36,898 bases of DNA. Origin: Verrucomicrobiota bacterium. GTDB lineage: Bacteria; Verrucomicrobiota; Verrucomicrobiia; Opitutales; Opitutaceae. Shown here one piece after another: positions 30,169 through 36,898 of this stretch. Below the pieces are notes generated by a model, which made no database searches, was not told where the DNA came from, and saw only the letters and a list, made by a program, of their open reading frames with translations. The stretch's first letter is position 1. Each line of letters begins with the position of its first letter. The DNA lies in contig JAGVUB010000107.1 of the NCBI GenBank assembly GCA_019136515.1, positions 1-36,898 of the forward strand, read 5' to 3'. A program made the translations under genes and the position numbers.

Positions 30169-31812
30169 TCAGGTTTTCCGCAGGGTGATCACACACTCAA
30201 GGTGGCGTGTCTGCGGGAAGAGGTCGAAGGGCTGCACGGCGGTGAGCGCGTAGCCGGCGGGCTGGAGCAGCGCGAGGTCGCGCATCTGCGTGGCCGGATC
30301 GCACGACACGTAGACGATGACGCGCGGGCCGAAGGCGACGAGTTGGCGGAGGAACAGTTCGTCGCAGCCCTTGCGCGGCGGGTCGATCACGACCGCGGTG
30401 TCGGCGGCGGGGAAGTCGAGCCCGGCGAAGATCGCGGCGGCGTCGGCGGCGAGGAAGGTGGCGTTGGCGATGCCGTTGGCGGCGGCGTTGTCCTGCGCCC
30501 AGCGCACGGAGGTCGCGCTGAGCTCGACGCCGGCCACGCGCTCGAAGCGGTGCGCGGCGCTGAGGGCGAACAGGCCGCTGCCGCAGTAGGCGTCGACGAG
30601 GAACCGCGCGCCGGAGGCGGCGGCCTGCTCGCGCACGTATCCGGTGAAGGCGGGCAGGATGAACGGGTTGTTCTGGAAGAAGTCGCGCGCGAGGAAGCGC
30701 AGGCGGAGCGATTGCGTTCTGCCGTTCGGCAGAATCTCCGGTGCTTCGCACCTCCGAGACTGCGGATTGGCGGAGGAGCCGGCGGGTGCTGTAGCCGGGG
30801 GCGGTGAACCCGGCGCAACGATTGTTGCGGATAGGCCGGCCTCGGCGCGGCCGGGTACAGGTTCGGCGAAGGGAATCTCCTCGGTGATCGTGGCCTCGTA
30901 GTCGGAGGTCACGCCCTCCAGCGAGTGGCGCAGGAGCACGGTGGCACCGCGCTGGTAGCCGCCGGCGGCGGCCTTGGCGCGGATCGCGTCGCGGGCGGCG
31001 GGCAGGGCGGCGTTGATGGCGTCGGTCGCGATCGGGCACTGGGGCACGTCGACGAGCGCGAAACGCGAGGCGGCCTTGAGGAAGCCGATGGGAAATGCGG
31101 ATTGCGGATCGCGGAGTGCGGAAGGGACGGAGAGGCCGGCGGTGGGGTCCGTACCGGGATCCTCGCTCGGTTCGGCAGGGACGGGCGATTCCGCTCCGGC
31201 GCTCGTGGGTTTGGCCAATCCGCGATCCGCATACCGCAATCCGCATTCGAAATGCGGGGTGATCTTCGAGCGGTAGCCGAACTCGCGCGGCGAGGGGATC
31301 ACCGGGTTCACCGGGAACTCGAGTTTCGCCATGTGGCGCAGTAGCTCGGCCACGTGGCGCTGCTTCCAGCGGAGCTGCTCGGCGTAGGAGAGGTTCTGGT
31401 ACTGGCAGCCGCCGCAGGTGCCGAAGAGCGGGCAGCGCGGGGCGATGCGCTCGGGCGAGGGGGTGAGGACGGCGACGAGGTCGGCTTCGGAGTAGTTCTT
31501 GTGGTTGCGGAAGACCCGCACGCGCACGCGTTCGCCCGGCAGCGCGAAGGGCACCATCACGACCCAGCCGGAGCCGCCCGCGGCGGCGGAAGATTGCGGA
31601 TCGCGGACTGCGGAATGCGGATTGGCTGGATCGGGCGCTCGCGGGCTGGCGGTTGCGGAGGCGGTCTTCGAGTCCGCAATCCGCATTCCGCATTCCGCAA
31701 TTGGCAGGTCGACGCGCCCCAGGCCGATGCCGAGGTTGGTGAGCGTGGAGATCTCCAGCTCGAGCTCGGTGTGGTACGGGAACGGATGGTCGTTGAAGCG
31801 CTTCTTGGCCAC
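30169..31812 (-). CDS. RlmD/TrmA-family 23S rRNA (uracil-C5)-methyltransferase with three in-frame insertions
   Basis: The 547-residue protein would methylate uracil C5 in RNA using SAM. A TRAM domain starts near residue 17; an Fe-S motif Cys127-x5-Cys133-x2-Cys136 is followed by a fourth Cys at 259. The SAM motif DAYCGSG (407-413), DPPRKG (477-482), catalytic Cys504 in SCDPAT and the late HLE (537-539) are all intact. Three stretches do not belong to the family: about residues 37-82, 191-242 and 318-367. Each corresponds to repeat-rich DNA and keeps the frame. I chose the GTG at 31812 because the conserved protein starts there (KKRFNDHPF); the longer frame upstream runs through an intergenic repeat. 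Which RNA is modified (RlmD, RlmC or TrmA role) cannot be settled. Confidence 0.85.
   Translation of the reverse strand: MAKKRFNDHPFPYHTELELEISTLTNLGIGLGRVDLPIAECGMRIADSKTASATASPRAPDPANPHSAVRDPQSSAAAGGSGWVVMVPFALPGERVRVRVFRNHKNYSEADLVAVLTPSPERIAPRCPLFGTCGGCQYQNLSYAEQLRWKQRHVAELLRHMAKLEFPVNPVIPSPREFGYRSKITPHFECGLRYADRGLAKPTSAGAESPVPAEPSEDPGTDPTAGLSVPSALRDPQSAFPIGFLKAASRFALVDVPQCPIATDAINAALPAARDAIRAKAAAGGYQRGATVLLRHSLEGVTSDYEATITEEIPFAEPVPGRAEAGLSATIVAPGSPPPATAPAGSSANPQSRRCEAPEILPNGRTQSLRLRFLARDFFQNNPFILPAFTGYVREQAAASGARFLVDAYCGSGLFALSAAHRFERVAGVELSATSVRWAQDNAAANGIANATFLAADAAAIFAGLDFPAADTAVVIDPPRKGCDELFLRQLVAFGPRVIVYVSCDPATQMRDLALLQPAGYALTAVQPFDLFPQTRHLECVITLRKT
30712..30861 (-). repeat. Repeat-derived insertion 3 in the methyltransferase gene
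   Basis: This segment includes the palindrome TTCTGCCGTTCGGCAGAA (30717-30734), a GTAG hairpin (GTAG 30791-30794, then CCGGG-ggcggtgaa-CCCGG) and a GGCC-rich end. It encodes residues about 318-367, which interrupt the methyltransferase between PFAEPVP and SLRLRFLARDFF. Confidence 0.75.
31087..31242 (-). repeat. ATTGCGGA-type element, insertion 2
   Basis: The left end is AATGCGGATTGCGGATCGCG and the right end is the inverted counterpart ending CCGCAATCCGCATT, so the ends form a terminal inverted repeat. It encodes residues about 191-242 of the methyltransferase and is in the same orientation as insertion 1. Confidence 0.75.
31567..31704 (-). repeat. ATTGCGGA-type element, insertion 1
   Basis: The left end reads GATTGCGGATCGCGGACTGC and the right end carries AGTCCGCAATCCGCATTCCG, again inverted counterparts. 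It adds about 46 residues to the TRAM domain between GRVDL and GWVVMVP. Confidence 0.75.
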
Positions 31813-32226
31813 GGGAAGGACAGAGAGAACGGCCGCGGGCGCGGCGGCAACCCGAGACGTCTGCGCAGGAACGGATGGAATGGAACCCCCGAGCCTAAAA
31901 ATGCAGTTGGACACAGAGGCCACAGAGAGAAGGCAGGAGTACACCGAGAGTTCGGAGGAGAACCAGAAGCCGGGGAGGCTCACCCTTTGGGTGAGCAGGC
32001 CGGACCACATTGCGAGCACCCGAGTTCCCCTCCGTGATCTCCTGCCGTCTCTCCTCCGCCTCTGTGACCTGTCCGAACTGCCGGTTCGAGGCTGAGGGGG
32101 TTCGCCAACGGCGAAACCTTGGAAGTGTCCTTCGGCCGATCGCCTCCGGGGCGGTGGGCACGGCGCCCGCTGATCGCGGGCGGCTTCGCCGTTCTGGCGA
32201 ACGATGCCACAAGAACCGCGTTTGGT
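31813..32226. other. Region upstream of the methyltransferase gene
   Basis: No gene is supported. 31903-32095 is the second copy of the 194-bp MITE-like repeat. The remaining sequence, 32096-32226, contains short inverted words such as TTCGCCAACGGCGAA and CGCCCGC-TGATC-GCGGGCG (near 32168) but no clear promoter. Confidence 0.55.
31903..32095. repeat. 193-bp MITE-like repeat, copy 2
   Basis: It starts GCAGTTGGACACAGAGG and ends with GAACTGCCGGTTCG plus AGGCTGA, as in copy 1 at 2693-2886. The centre holds a hairpin GCTCACCC-ttt-GGGTGAGC that copy 1 lacks. Confidence 0.7.
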
Positions 32227-32460
32227 TCACCCCTCCGGTGGCAACGTGGCGAGGTAGAGCTCCTCGACCTTTTGGCGGGCCCACGGCGTCTTGCGGAGGA
32301 ACTTCAGGCTCGATTTGACGCTCGGGTCGAAGAGGAAGCAGCGGATCGGGATGCGCCGGCCCAGCTCCTCCCAGCCGTACCACTTCTCCAGCTGGGTGAC
32401 GATCGCCTCGAGCGTGAGGCCGTGCAGCGGGTCGTTGGAGCGGTGGGCGGGAGCGGGCAT
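32227..32460 (-). CDS. VF530 family DNA-binding protein
   Basis: The 77-residue protein matches the VF530 (DUF2132) family from end to end: [38 protein letters not shown] and [16 protein letters not shown]. Family members are small helical proteins proposed to bind DNA. The start at 32460 gives the usual short lead. It is divergent from the sugar transporter, with 190 bp between the starts. Its regulatory role, if any, is unknown. Confidence 0.9.
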   Translation of the reverse strand: MPAPAHRSNDPLHGLTLEAIVTQLEKWYGWEELGRRIPIRCFLFDPSVKSSLKFLRKTPWARQKVEELYLATLPPEG

Positions 32461-32650
32461 GCGAGGGATTCAGGCGGCGGACGGGCCACCTGGCCAGCCG
32501 CGATGATTGAACCCGGTGTTGCATCAATGGCGCGGTGCTGCGCGCGTGCGGTTCAGAACAGAATGGATTTCCGCTGGGCGGTTGCTCACCCTCACTTTCC
32601 CTTCCCCCCCAAAAGTAATCCCCCTGAACACCCGCATCGGGTTCTCTCCA

Positions 32651-34063
32651 ATGTCTGGCGACAAACTGCGTCTTAAAGAAAAACTGGCCTACGGCGTGGG
32701 CGACTTCGCGTCCTGCATCTACTGGGCCGTGATCGGTACCTACCTGCTGAAGTTCTATACGGACGTCTTCGGCATCTCCGCCGCCGTGGCTGGGGCGATC
32801 TCCTTGTGGAGCCGTATCTTCGACGGGGTGAACGACCCGATGATCGGCGCGTTGGCCGACCGCACCAACACACGTTGGGGCAAGTTCCGCCCCTATATCC
32901 TCTTCGGTTGCGTGCCGTTGGCGGCGGCGGCGGTGCTCGCCTTCACCACGCCGAACCTGAGCATGTCCGGCAAGATCGTGTGGGCGGCCGGCACCTACAA
33001 CCTGATCATGATCCTCTACACCGTGGTGAACATCCCGTACACCGCGCTGCTCGGGGTGATCTCGCCCGACTCCGCCGAGCGCACCAAGGTCTCCTCGATC
33101 AAGTTCGTGTGCGCCTTCGCCGCCGGACTCTTCGCGAAGCCCTCGCTACCGTACCTCACCGACCTGCTTGGGCGCGGCAACCTCCAGCTGGGCTATCAGC
33201 TAACGTTGGTCGTCTACGGAGTCATCGCCGTGTCACTGTTCCTCTTCACCGCCTTCGGCACGAAGGAGCGCGTGAAGCCGCCGGTGGGGCAAAAGACGAA
33301 GCTCGGTCGCGACCTGAAGGATCTTTTCACCAACGGCCCTTGGCTGATCCTGCTCGCGATGACGCTGCCCTTCATCCTGTGCTGGGCCATTCGCGGCACG
33401 ATTTCGGCGCACTACTTCGACTACTATGTCGGAACGCAGACCGTGACGTTGCCGTTCCTCGGTACCCATGAGCTGGGCTACAAACAACTCTTCGGTGCAT
33501 TCAATGTCGCCGGTGATGCTGGTGCGATCCTCGGCATCATGCTGGTTCCTTTCGTTGCTGTGCGGCTCGGCAAACGAACAACTTTCCTGGGCTTGTTCAT
33601 CGTCGCGCTGCTCGTGACGCTGTCTTACCAGTGGCTCCGCCCCGAACAGGTGAAGTTGATCATCGGACTCCAGTTCGTCGGCTCGATGATGGGCGGCCCG
33701 CTCAGCGTGCTGCTTTGGGCGATGTACGCCGACACCGCCGACTACGCTGAGTGGAAGCGCGGGCGACGCGCCACCGGGCTGGTCTTCTCGGCGGCGACGA
33801 TGTCGCAGAAGGTTGGTTGGGCGGTCGGCATCTACTTCGCCGGTCGGATGCTGACCGGCACGGGGTACGTGGCCAATGTCGCGCAGACGCTGGAGGTCCT
33901 CACCGGCATGAAGTCGATGATGGGCTACTTGCCGGCGATGTGCGGTCTCGTCGCGCTCGTCATCTTTCTGTTTTATCCGCTCAACGAGAAACGCGTCGCG
34001 CAGATCGAGAGCGACCTGAAGGCGCGGCGCATCGCGGCGGGCGAGGAGCCGGCCTCAAGCTGA
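32651..34063 (+). CDS. GPH family sugar/sodium or proton symporter
   Basis: The 470-residue membrane protein has 12 predicted segments and the marks of the glycoside-pentoside-hexuronide family: KLAYGVGDFASCIYW at the start, DGVNDPMIGALADRTNTRWGKFRPY after helix 2, and DTADYAEWKRGRRATGLVFS in the second half. It imports sugars or glycosides together with a cation. It lies 7 kb from the GH94 phosphorylase; a disaccharide substrate would fit, but this is inference. The ATG at 32651 starts the conserved MSGDKLRLKEKL. A strong terminator follows. Confidence 0.95.
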   Translation: MSGDKLRLKEKLAYGVGDFASCIYWAVIGTYLLKFYTDVFGISAAVAGAISLWSRIFDGVNDPMIGALADRTNTRWGKFRPYILFGCVPLAAAAVLAFTTPNLSMSGKIVWAAGTYNLIMILYTVVNIPYTALLGVISPDSAERTKVSSIKFVCAFAAGLFAKPSLPYLTDLLGRGNLQLGYQLTLVVYGVIAVSLFLFTAFGTKERVKPPVGQKTKLGRDLKDLFTNGPWLILLAMTLPFILCWAIRGTISAHYFDYYVGTQTVTLPFLGTHELGYKQLFGAFNVAGDAGAILGIMLVPFVAVRLGKRTTFLGLFIVALLVTLSYQWLRPEQVKLIIGLQFVGSMMGGPLSVLLWAMYADTADYAEWKRGRRATGLVFSAATMSQKVGWAVGIYFAGRMLTGTGYVANVAQTLEVLTGMKSMMGYLPAMCGLVALVIFLFYPLNEKRVAQIESDLKARRIAAGEEPASS

Positions 34064-34099
34064 GGCGGCGGATCGAACTTTGCCCCTCTCGGATTTTCC

Positions 34100-34129
34100 A
34101 AGGCGCACCGGTTCCCGGTGCGCCTTTTT
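34100..34129 (+). terminator. Intrinsic terminator of the GPH transporter
   Basis: Stem AAGGCGCACCGG / CCGGTGCGCCTT (34100-34111, 34115-34126) with a 3-nt loop and a run of five T lies 37 bp after the stop. Confidence 0.9.
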
Positions 34130-34308
34130 GTTCGGGAGGTAGGGAGGCTTCTCCGAAGCCGCCGCGATCACCCCAAATTCTGCAGACGACAGGAGGTAAC
34201 GAAGGAAACAAAGGGACTCCGCATTATGGGAACTCAGCGTAGACGCGCGCCGGGGCACGGCCTTGCGGGAAAGCAATACTGTGACGCGATCCATCCGAAA
34301 ATTGACCA

Positions 34309-34326
34309 TTCTGCCGTACGGCAGAA
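34309..34326. repeat. TTCTGCCG palindrome, copy 4
   Basis: TTCTGCCGTACGGCAGAA is identical to the palindrome at 26089-26106. Both are preceded by CCA and followed by CACA and a GATGG-CAC-GATGA word. Confidence 0.8.
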
Positions 34327-34608
34327 CACAGATGGGCACGGATGACCAGGGAACGATCCGTGTTCATCCGTGGAATCCGTGGCTTCTGGTTCATGTTGCT
34401 TGTGAGTGCCGACAGGCCCGGGGAGTTACCCTTCACCTGCCCGGTGAAGACCGAAACCCCGAATTTCCTGACCCAACTCGTTCACACTTCGTTCCCTTCT
34501 GTCGGTTCCACCTGTGCTTATCGGGATTACCGCGCGGCACCGGTCCTGAGCCGCGCTGGCGGATGTTTCCGCGTTACGGCGGAAACAGTCGGAGAAACGC
34601 CCTTACCT

Positions 34609-35070
34609 TTACTTGCCCTTCGGCAGCGCCTTCGCGAAGGCGGCGAGCGTCTCGGGGCTCACGTGGTGCTCGATGCCCTCGGCGTCGCGCCGGGCCACGG
34701 CCTCGGGCACGCCGAGGCTGCGCAGGAAGGCGAAGACCGTCTCGTGGCGCGTGCGGCACTGCTCGGCGAGTTCGCGGCCGGCATCGGTGAGGAAGATCGC
34801 GCGGTACGGTTCGCTCTTCACCAGCCCGGCGCGGGCCAGCCGCAGGATCGCGCGGTGCACGGTCACGTGCGTCACGCCGAGCTCGTGCGCGAGGTCCACC
34901 AGCCGCGCCTCGCCACAGCGCGCCGCCAGCGCCGCGATCGCCTCGACATAGTCCTCCGCCAGTTCGTTGGCGTGCGCGGCGCGGGTCTGGCGCAGCGCCT
35001 CGACGGTCGCGCTCGGGCGGGCTTTCGCCCGGGCGGCGGCGGGGCGGACGGGGCGGGAGGCGGCGGGCAT
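34609..35070 (-). CDS. mntR: MntR-like metal-dependent regulator
   Basis: The 153-residue protein matches enterobacterial-type MntR: an N-terminal proline/alanine-rich extension (about 1-35), a winged helix with EDYVEAIAALAARCGEARLV (39-58) and HVTVHRAILRLARAGLV (68-84), YRAIFLTDAGRELA, then RTRHETVFAFLRSLG and DAEGIEHHVSPETLAAF. The Glu/His residues of the last motif and Asp40 are candidate Mn ligands. It is divergent from the DtxR-FeoA/feoB genes, with 64 bp between. Binding to that shared region, with manganese or iron as corepressor, is expected but not shown. Confidence 0.85.
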   Translation of the reverse strand: MPAASRPVRPAAARAKARPSATVEALRQTRAAHANELAEDYVEAIAALAARCGEARLVDLAHELGVTHVTVHRAILRLARAGLVKSEPYRAIFLTDAGRELAEQCRTRHETVFAFLRSLGVPEAVARRDAEGIEHHVSPETLAAFAKALPKGK

Positions 35071-35093
35071 GCCCGGACTAGAACAAGGGAACG

Positions 35094-35130
35094 GCGCTTG
35101 ACCAAGCGCAAAAATGTAGCACTAGCTACA
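35094..35130. promoter_or_regulatory. Two inverted repeats in the divergent mntR-feo control region
   Basis: Inverted repeat 1 is GCGCTTG-AC-CAAGCGC (35094-35109). Inverted repeat 2 is TGTAGC-ACTA-GCTACA (35115-35130), ending 4 bp before the feo ATG. A possible -35 (TTGACC, 35098-35103) lies in repeat 1, and the feo -10 would fall in repeat 2, so both could block transcription when bound. The feo start has no Shine-Dalgarno and may be nearly leaderless. Confidence 0.55.
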
Positions 35131-35134
35131 CGAT

Positions 35135-36076
35135 ATGGCCGCCGCTACAAAACTGCCGTTCTCCGCGTCCGACCCGCTGGGCGACGATGTGCTCAAGCGG
35201 CTGGCCGAGCGCGAGGCCGACGGGCGTGCCGACGATCTGGAGTCGCTGGCCGGTGTGCTCGAGGCGCCCCGCGACCGGCTCGCGCGCACGGTCGAGCAGC
35301 TCGCGGGCGCCGGCCTGGTGGCGCGGGTGGAGGCCCGCTACGAGCTCACGGCGGCGGGCCGCGCCCGCGGGCGGCACCTGTTGCGCTCGCACCGGTTGTT
35401 GGAGACGCGGCTGGCCCGCCACACCGGGCTTCCCCCGGAGAAGTGGCACACCGCGGCCGACCGCGCCGAGCACGCGCTCACGCCCGAGGCGGCCAACGCC
35501 CTGGCCGATGCGTTGGGCAACCCGCGTTTCGATCCGCACGGCGATCCGATCCCCGACCGCGACGGCCGGTTCGCCGCCGCGGCGGCGCCGACCTTGCTCG
35601 ACTGGCCGGAGACGCAGCCGGCGCTGGTCGTCCATCTCGAGGACGAACCGCCGGCGCTCTACGCTGCGGTGCATCGCGCGGGGCTCGCGCCGGGGTCGCT
35701 GGTGCGCGCGGTACGGCGCCATGCCGACCGGGTGGAGCTGGAGGTCGACGGCCGTTGGCTCGCGCTCAGTCCGGCCGAGGCGGATCTGGTGCATGTGGCG
35801 GCGACGATGGCCGGTGCGGCGCCGACCAGCCGACGCCGCTTGGCGGACCTCCCGCCCGGCGGCCGCGCGATCGTGGCCGGGCTCTCGCCGGTGATCCGCG
35901 GGCAGGCCCGGCAACGCCTGCTCGATCTCGGCCTGGTGCCGGGCACGCGGATCGAGCGCGAGTTCGCGGCCGCGTTGAGCAGCCCGATCGCCTTCCGCGT
36001 GCGCGGCACGCTGGTGGCGCTGCGTCGCGAGCAGACCGAACAGATTCTCGTCGAGGCCGAGGAGGTGCAGCCGTGA
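35135..36076 (+). CDS. DtxR-type regulator fused to FeoA-like domains
   Basis: The 313-residue protein has a winged helix (about 15-75) and a DtxR dimerisation domain (about 80-140) that keeps the metal ligands: His86, Glu90, His105, Asp109, Glu112 and His113, followed by LGNPRFDPHGDPIP. Asp at the fourth place is closer to MntR than to DtxR. An SH3-like segment (about 155-225) and a C-terminal FeoA domain (about 235-308, with RLADLPPGGRAIVAGLS and RLLDLGLVPGTRI) complete it. It probably senses Fe2+ or Mn2+ and also supplies the FeoA function for the transporter. Its stop overlaps the feoB GTG by 4 bp. No separate feoA gene is present. Confidence 0.85.
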   Translation: MAAATKLPFSASDPLGDDVLKRLAEREADGRADDLESLAGVLEAPRDRLARTVEQLAGAGLVARVEARYELTAAGRARGRHLLRSHRLLETRLARHTGLPPEKWHTAADRAEHALTPEAANALADALGNPRFDPHGDPIPDRDGRFAAAAAPTLLDWPETQPALVVHLEDEPPALYAAVHRAGLAPGSLVRAVRRHADRVELEVDGRWLALSPAEADLVHVAATMAGAAPTSRRRLADLPPGGRAIVAGLSPVIRGQARQRLLDLGLVPGTRIEREFAAALSSPIAFRVRGTLVALRREQTEQILVEAEEVQP

Positions 36077-36898
36077 GCGCGCCGTCGGATACGCCCGGGG
36101 CGGCGGCGAAACTGCCCCCGGCCTGCGAGGCGTGCCCGTCGCGGCGCACGGCGTTGCGGCGCCTGGGCGTGCAGGTGGGCGAGGCGGACTTCGTCGTCGC
36201 GCTGGCGGGCAACCCGAACACCGGCAAGAGCACGGTTTTCAACGCGCTCACCGGCCTGCGGCAGCACACCGGCAACTGGCCGGGCAAGACGATCGCGCGC
36301 GCCGAGGGCGCGTTCGCGTTCCGCGACAAACGCTATCGCCTCGTCGACCTGCCCGGCACGTATTCGCTCCTCAGCGCCTCGGCCGACGAGGAGGTGACGC
36401 GCAACTTCATCCTCTTCGGCCGGCCCGACGTGACGGTGGTCGTCGTCGATGCCACGGCGCTCGAGCGCAACCTCAACCTGCTGCTGCAGGTGCTGCAGAT
36501 TTCCGATCGCGTGGTGGTGGCGCTCAACCTCATCGACGAGGCGCAGGCGCACCACCTGGAGATCGACGAACGGCAGCTCGCGCGCGAGCTCGGCGTGCCG
36601 GTGGTGCCGTGCGCGGCGCGGCAGGGCCGCGGCCTGCCCGAGCTGCTCGAGGCGGTCGCGGCGGTGGCGACGGGCGCGACCTGCTGCCGGCCGCCGGCCC
36701 TGCGGCTGTCGTCGCCGGAGCTCGAGCACGCGCTCGGTGCGGTGCGGGCGAAGCTCGACGCGGCGTTCCCCGGGCTGCCGCAGGGCGAGTGGGTCGCCCT
36801 GCGCATGCTCGCCGGTGACCGCGGGCTGCTCGCGGCAGCGGCCGACGGCCGGCTGGCCGAGCTCGCGGCCGGCGGCGACGCCGCGCTCGGCGAGGTGG
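36073..36898 (+). CDS. feoB: Ferrous iron transport GTPase FeoB, 5' part
   Basis: The gene runs off the window; about 275 residues are visible. The start is the GTG at 36073, inside the stop of the DtxR-FeoA gene (GTGA). The G domain is clear: G1 GNPNTGKST (46-54), the conserved HTGNWPGKT (65-73), G3 DLPGTY (92-97), G4 NLID (152-155), and a G5-like PCAARQG (179-185). An unusual lead (1-37) carries Cys18-x2-Cys21, which could bind metal. The membrane channel would lie beyond the window. It is a Fe2+ importer of the inner membrane. Confidence 0.95.
   Translation, partial: MSAPSDTPGAAAKLPPACEACPSRRTALRRLGVQVGEADFVVALAGNPNTGKSTVFNALTGLRQHTGNWPGKTIARAEGAFAFRDKRYRLVDLPGTYSLLSASADEEVTRNFILFGRPDVTVVVVDATALERNLNLLLQVLQISDRVVVALNLIDEAQAHHLEIDERQLARELGVPVVPCAARQGRGLPELLEAVAAVATGATCCRPPALRLSSPELEHALGAVRAKLDAAFPGLPQGEWVALRMLAGDRGLLAAAADGRLAELAAGGDAALGEV

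Larger units (their letters stand above)
34064..34608. other. Intergenic region after the GPH transporter
   Basis: It begins with the terminator at 34100-34129. A TTCTGCCG palindrome lies at 34309-34326, followed by GATGGGCACGGATG-type words and an inverted counterpart (CCGTGTTCATCCGTG) to about 34375. No gene is supported; 34380-34608 shows no clear structure. Confidence 0.6.

Noticed and set aside
30197..31693. 498-residue minus-strand frame in another phase of the methyltransferase gene
   Set aside because: Arginine-rich shadow without motifs.
31813..32019. N-terminal extension of the methyltransferase to an ATG at 32019
   Set aside because: The extra residues are a translation of the MITE-like repeat, not of a conserved protein; GTG at 31812 fits the family start.

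Overview
The window is very GC-rich and gene-dense. It carries a SWIB-domain protein, a small RRM/RGG RNA-binding protein, pilin-like repeat domains, a large autotransporter, many GTAG-headed REP hairpins and runs of CACAGATG-type words between genes. Together these suggest a Verrucomicrobiota chromosome, most likely Opitutaceae. That assignment is inference from memory of such genomes; no rRNA or marker gene is present. I see no tRNA, rRNA, CRISPR array, integrase or complete insertion sequence.

Layout, left to right. 1-4094: a secreted protein with four tandem C-terminal repeats, a lysine/alanine/proline-rich basic protein, and YajQ. 4348-8487: a papain-like protease fused to an autotransporter, then two small membrane proteins. 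8625-10728: a probable accessory block, made of a tightly coupled DUF6978 + DUF1828/DUF1829 gene pair and a lower-GC gene with a HEPN-type R-x4-H motif. 10746-16869 (minus strand): a TetR-controlled efflux operon in the order TetR, membrane fusion protein, ATPase, ATPase, permease, permease. It resembles the CecR/YbhGFSR layout, but YbhF is split into two genes. 17007-18065: RRM and SWIB genes, divergent, each with an intrinsic terminator. 18186-23067: two EamA transporters, an alpha/beta hydrolase, deoC and a SIMPL-domain protein. 23340-25733: a GH94 disaccharide phosphorylase. 25734-26725: about 1 kb of repeats without genes. 26726-34063: a response regulator with an unusual output domain, DUF3016, an Hsp33-type chaperone, an RlmD-like RNA methyltransferase carrying three in-frame repeat insertions, a VF530 protein and a GPH-family sugar transporter. 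34609-36898: an MntR-like regulator divergent from a DtxR-FeoA fusion and feoB, which runs off the right end.

How genes work together. The GH94 phosphorylase and the GPH transporter would fit disaccharide uptake and phosphorolysis, although they are not adjacent. deoC feeds deoxyribose phosphate into central metabolism. The Feo cluster would import ferrous iron; its 64-bp divergent control region holds two inverted repeats. The efflux operon is probably self-regulated through an inverted repeat over the TetR promoter.

The strongest unusual signals are: (i) intergenic-type palindromic elements inserted in frame in a conserved RNA methyltransferase; (ii) REP/BIME hairpins whose stems covary and which carry a GTAG head; (iii) the DUF6978/DUF1828-1829/HEPN block; (iv) the protease-autotransporter fusion; (v) two related long palindromes centred on ACGTATTACGT that are not at ordinary promoters.
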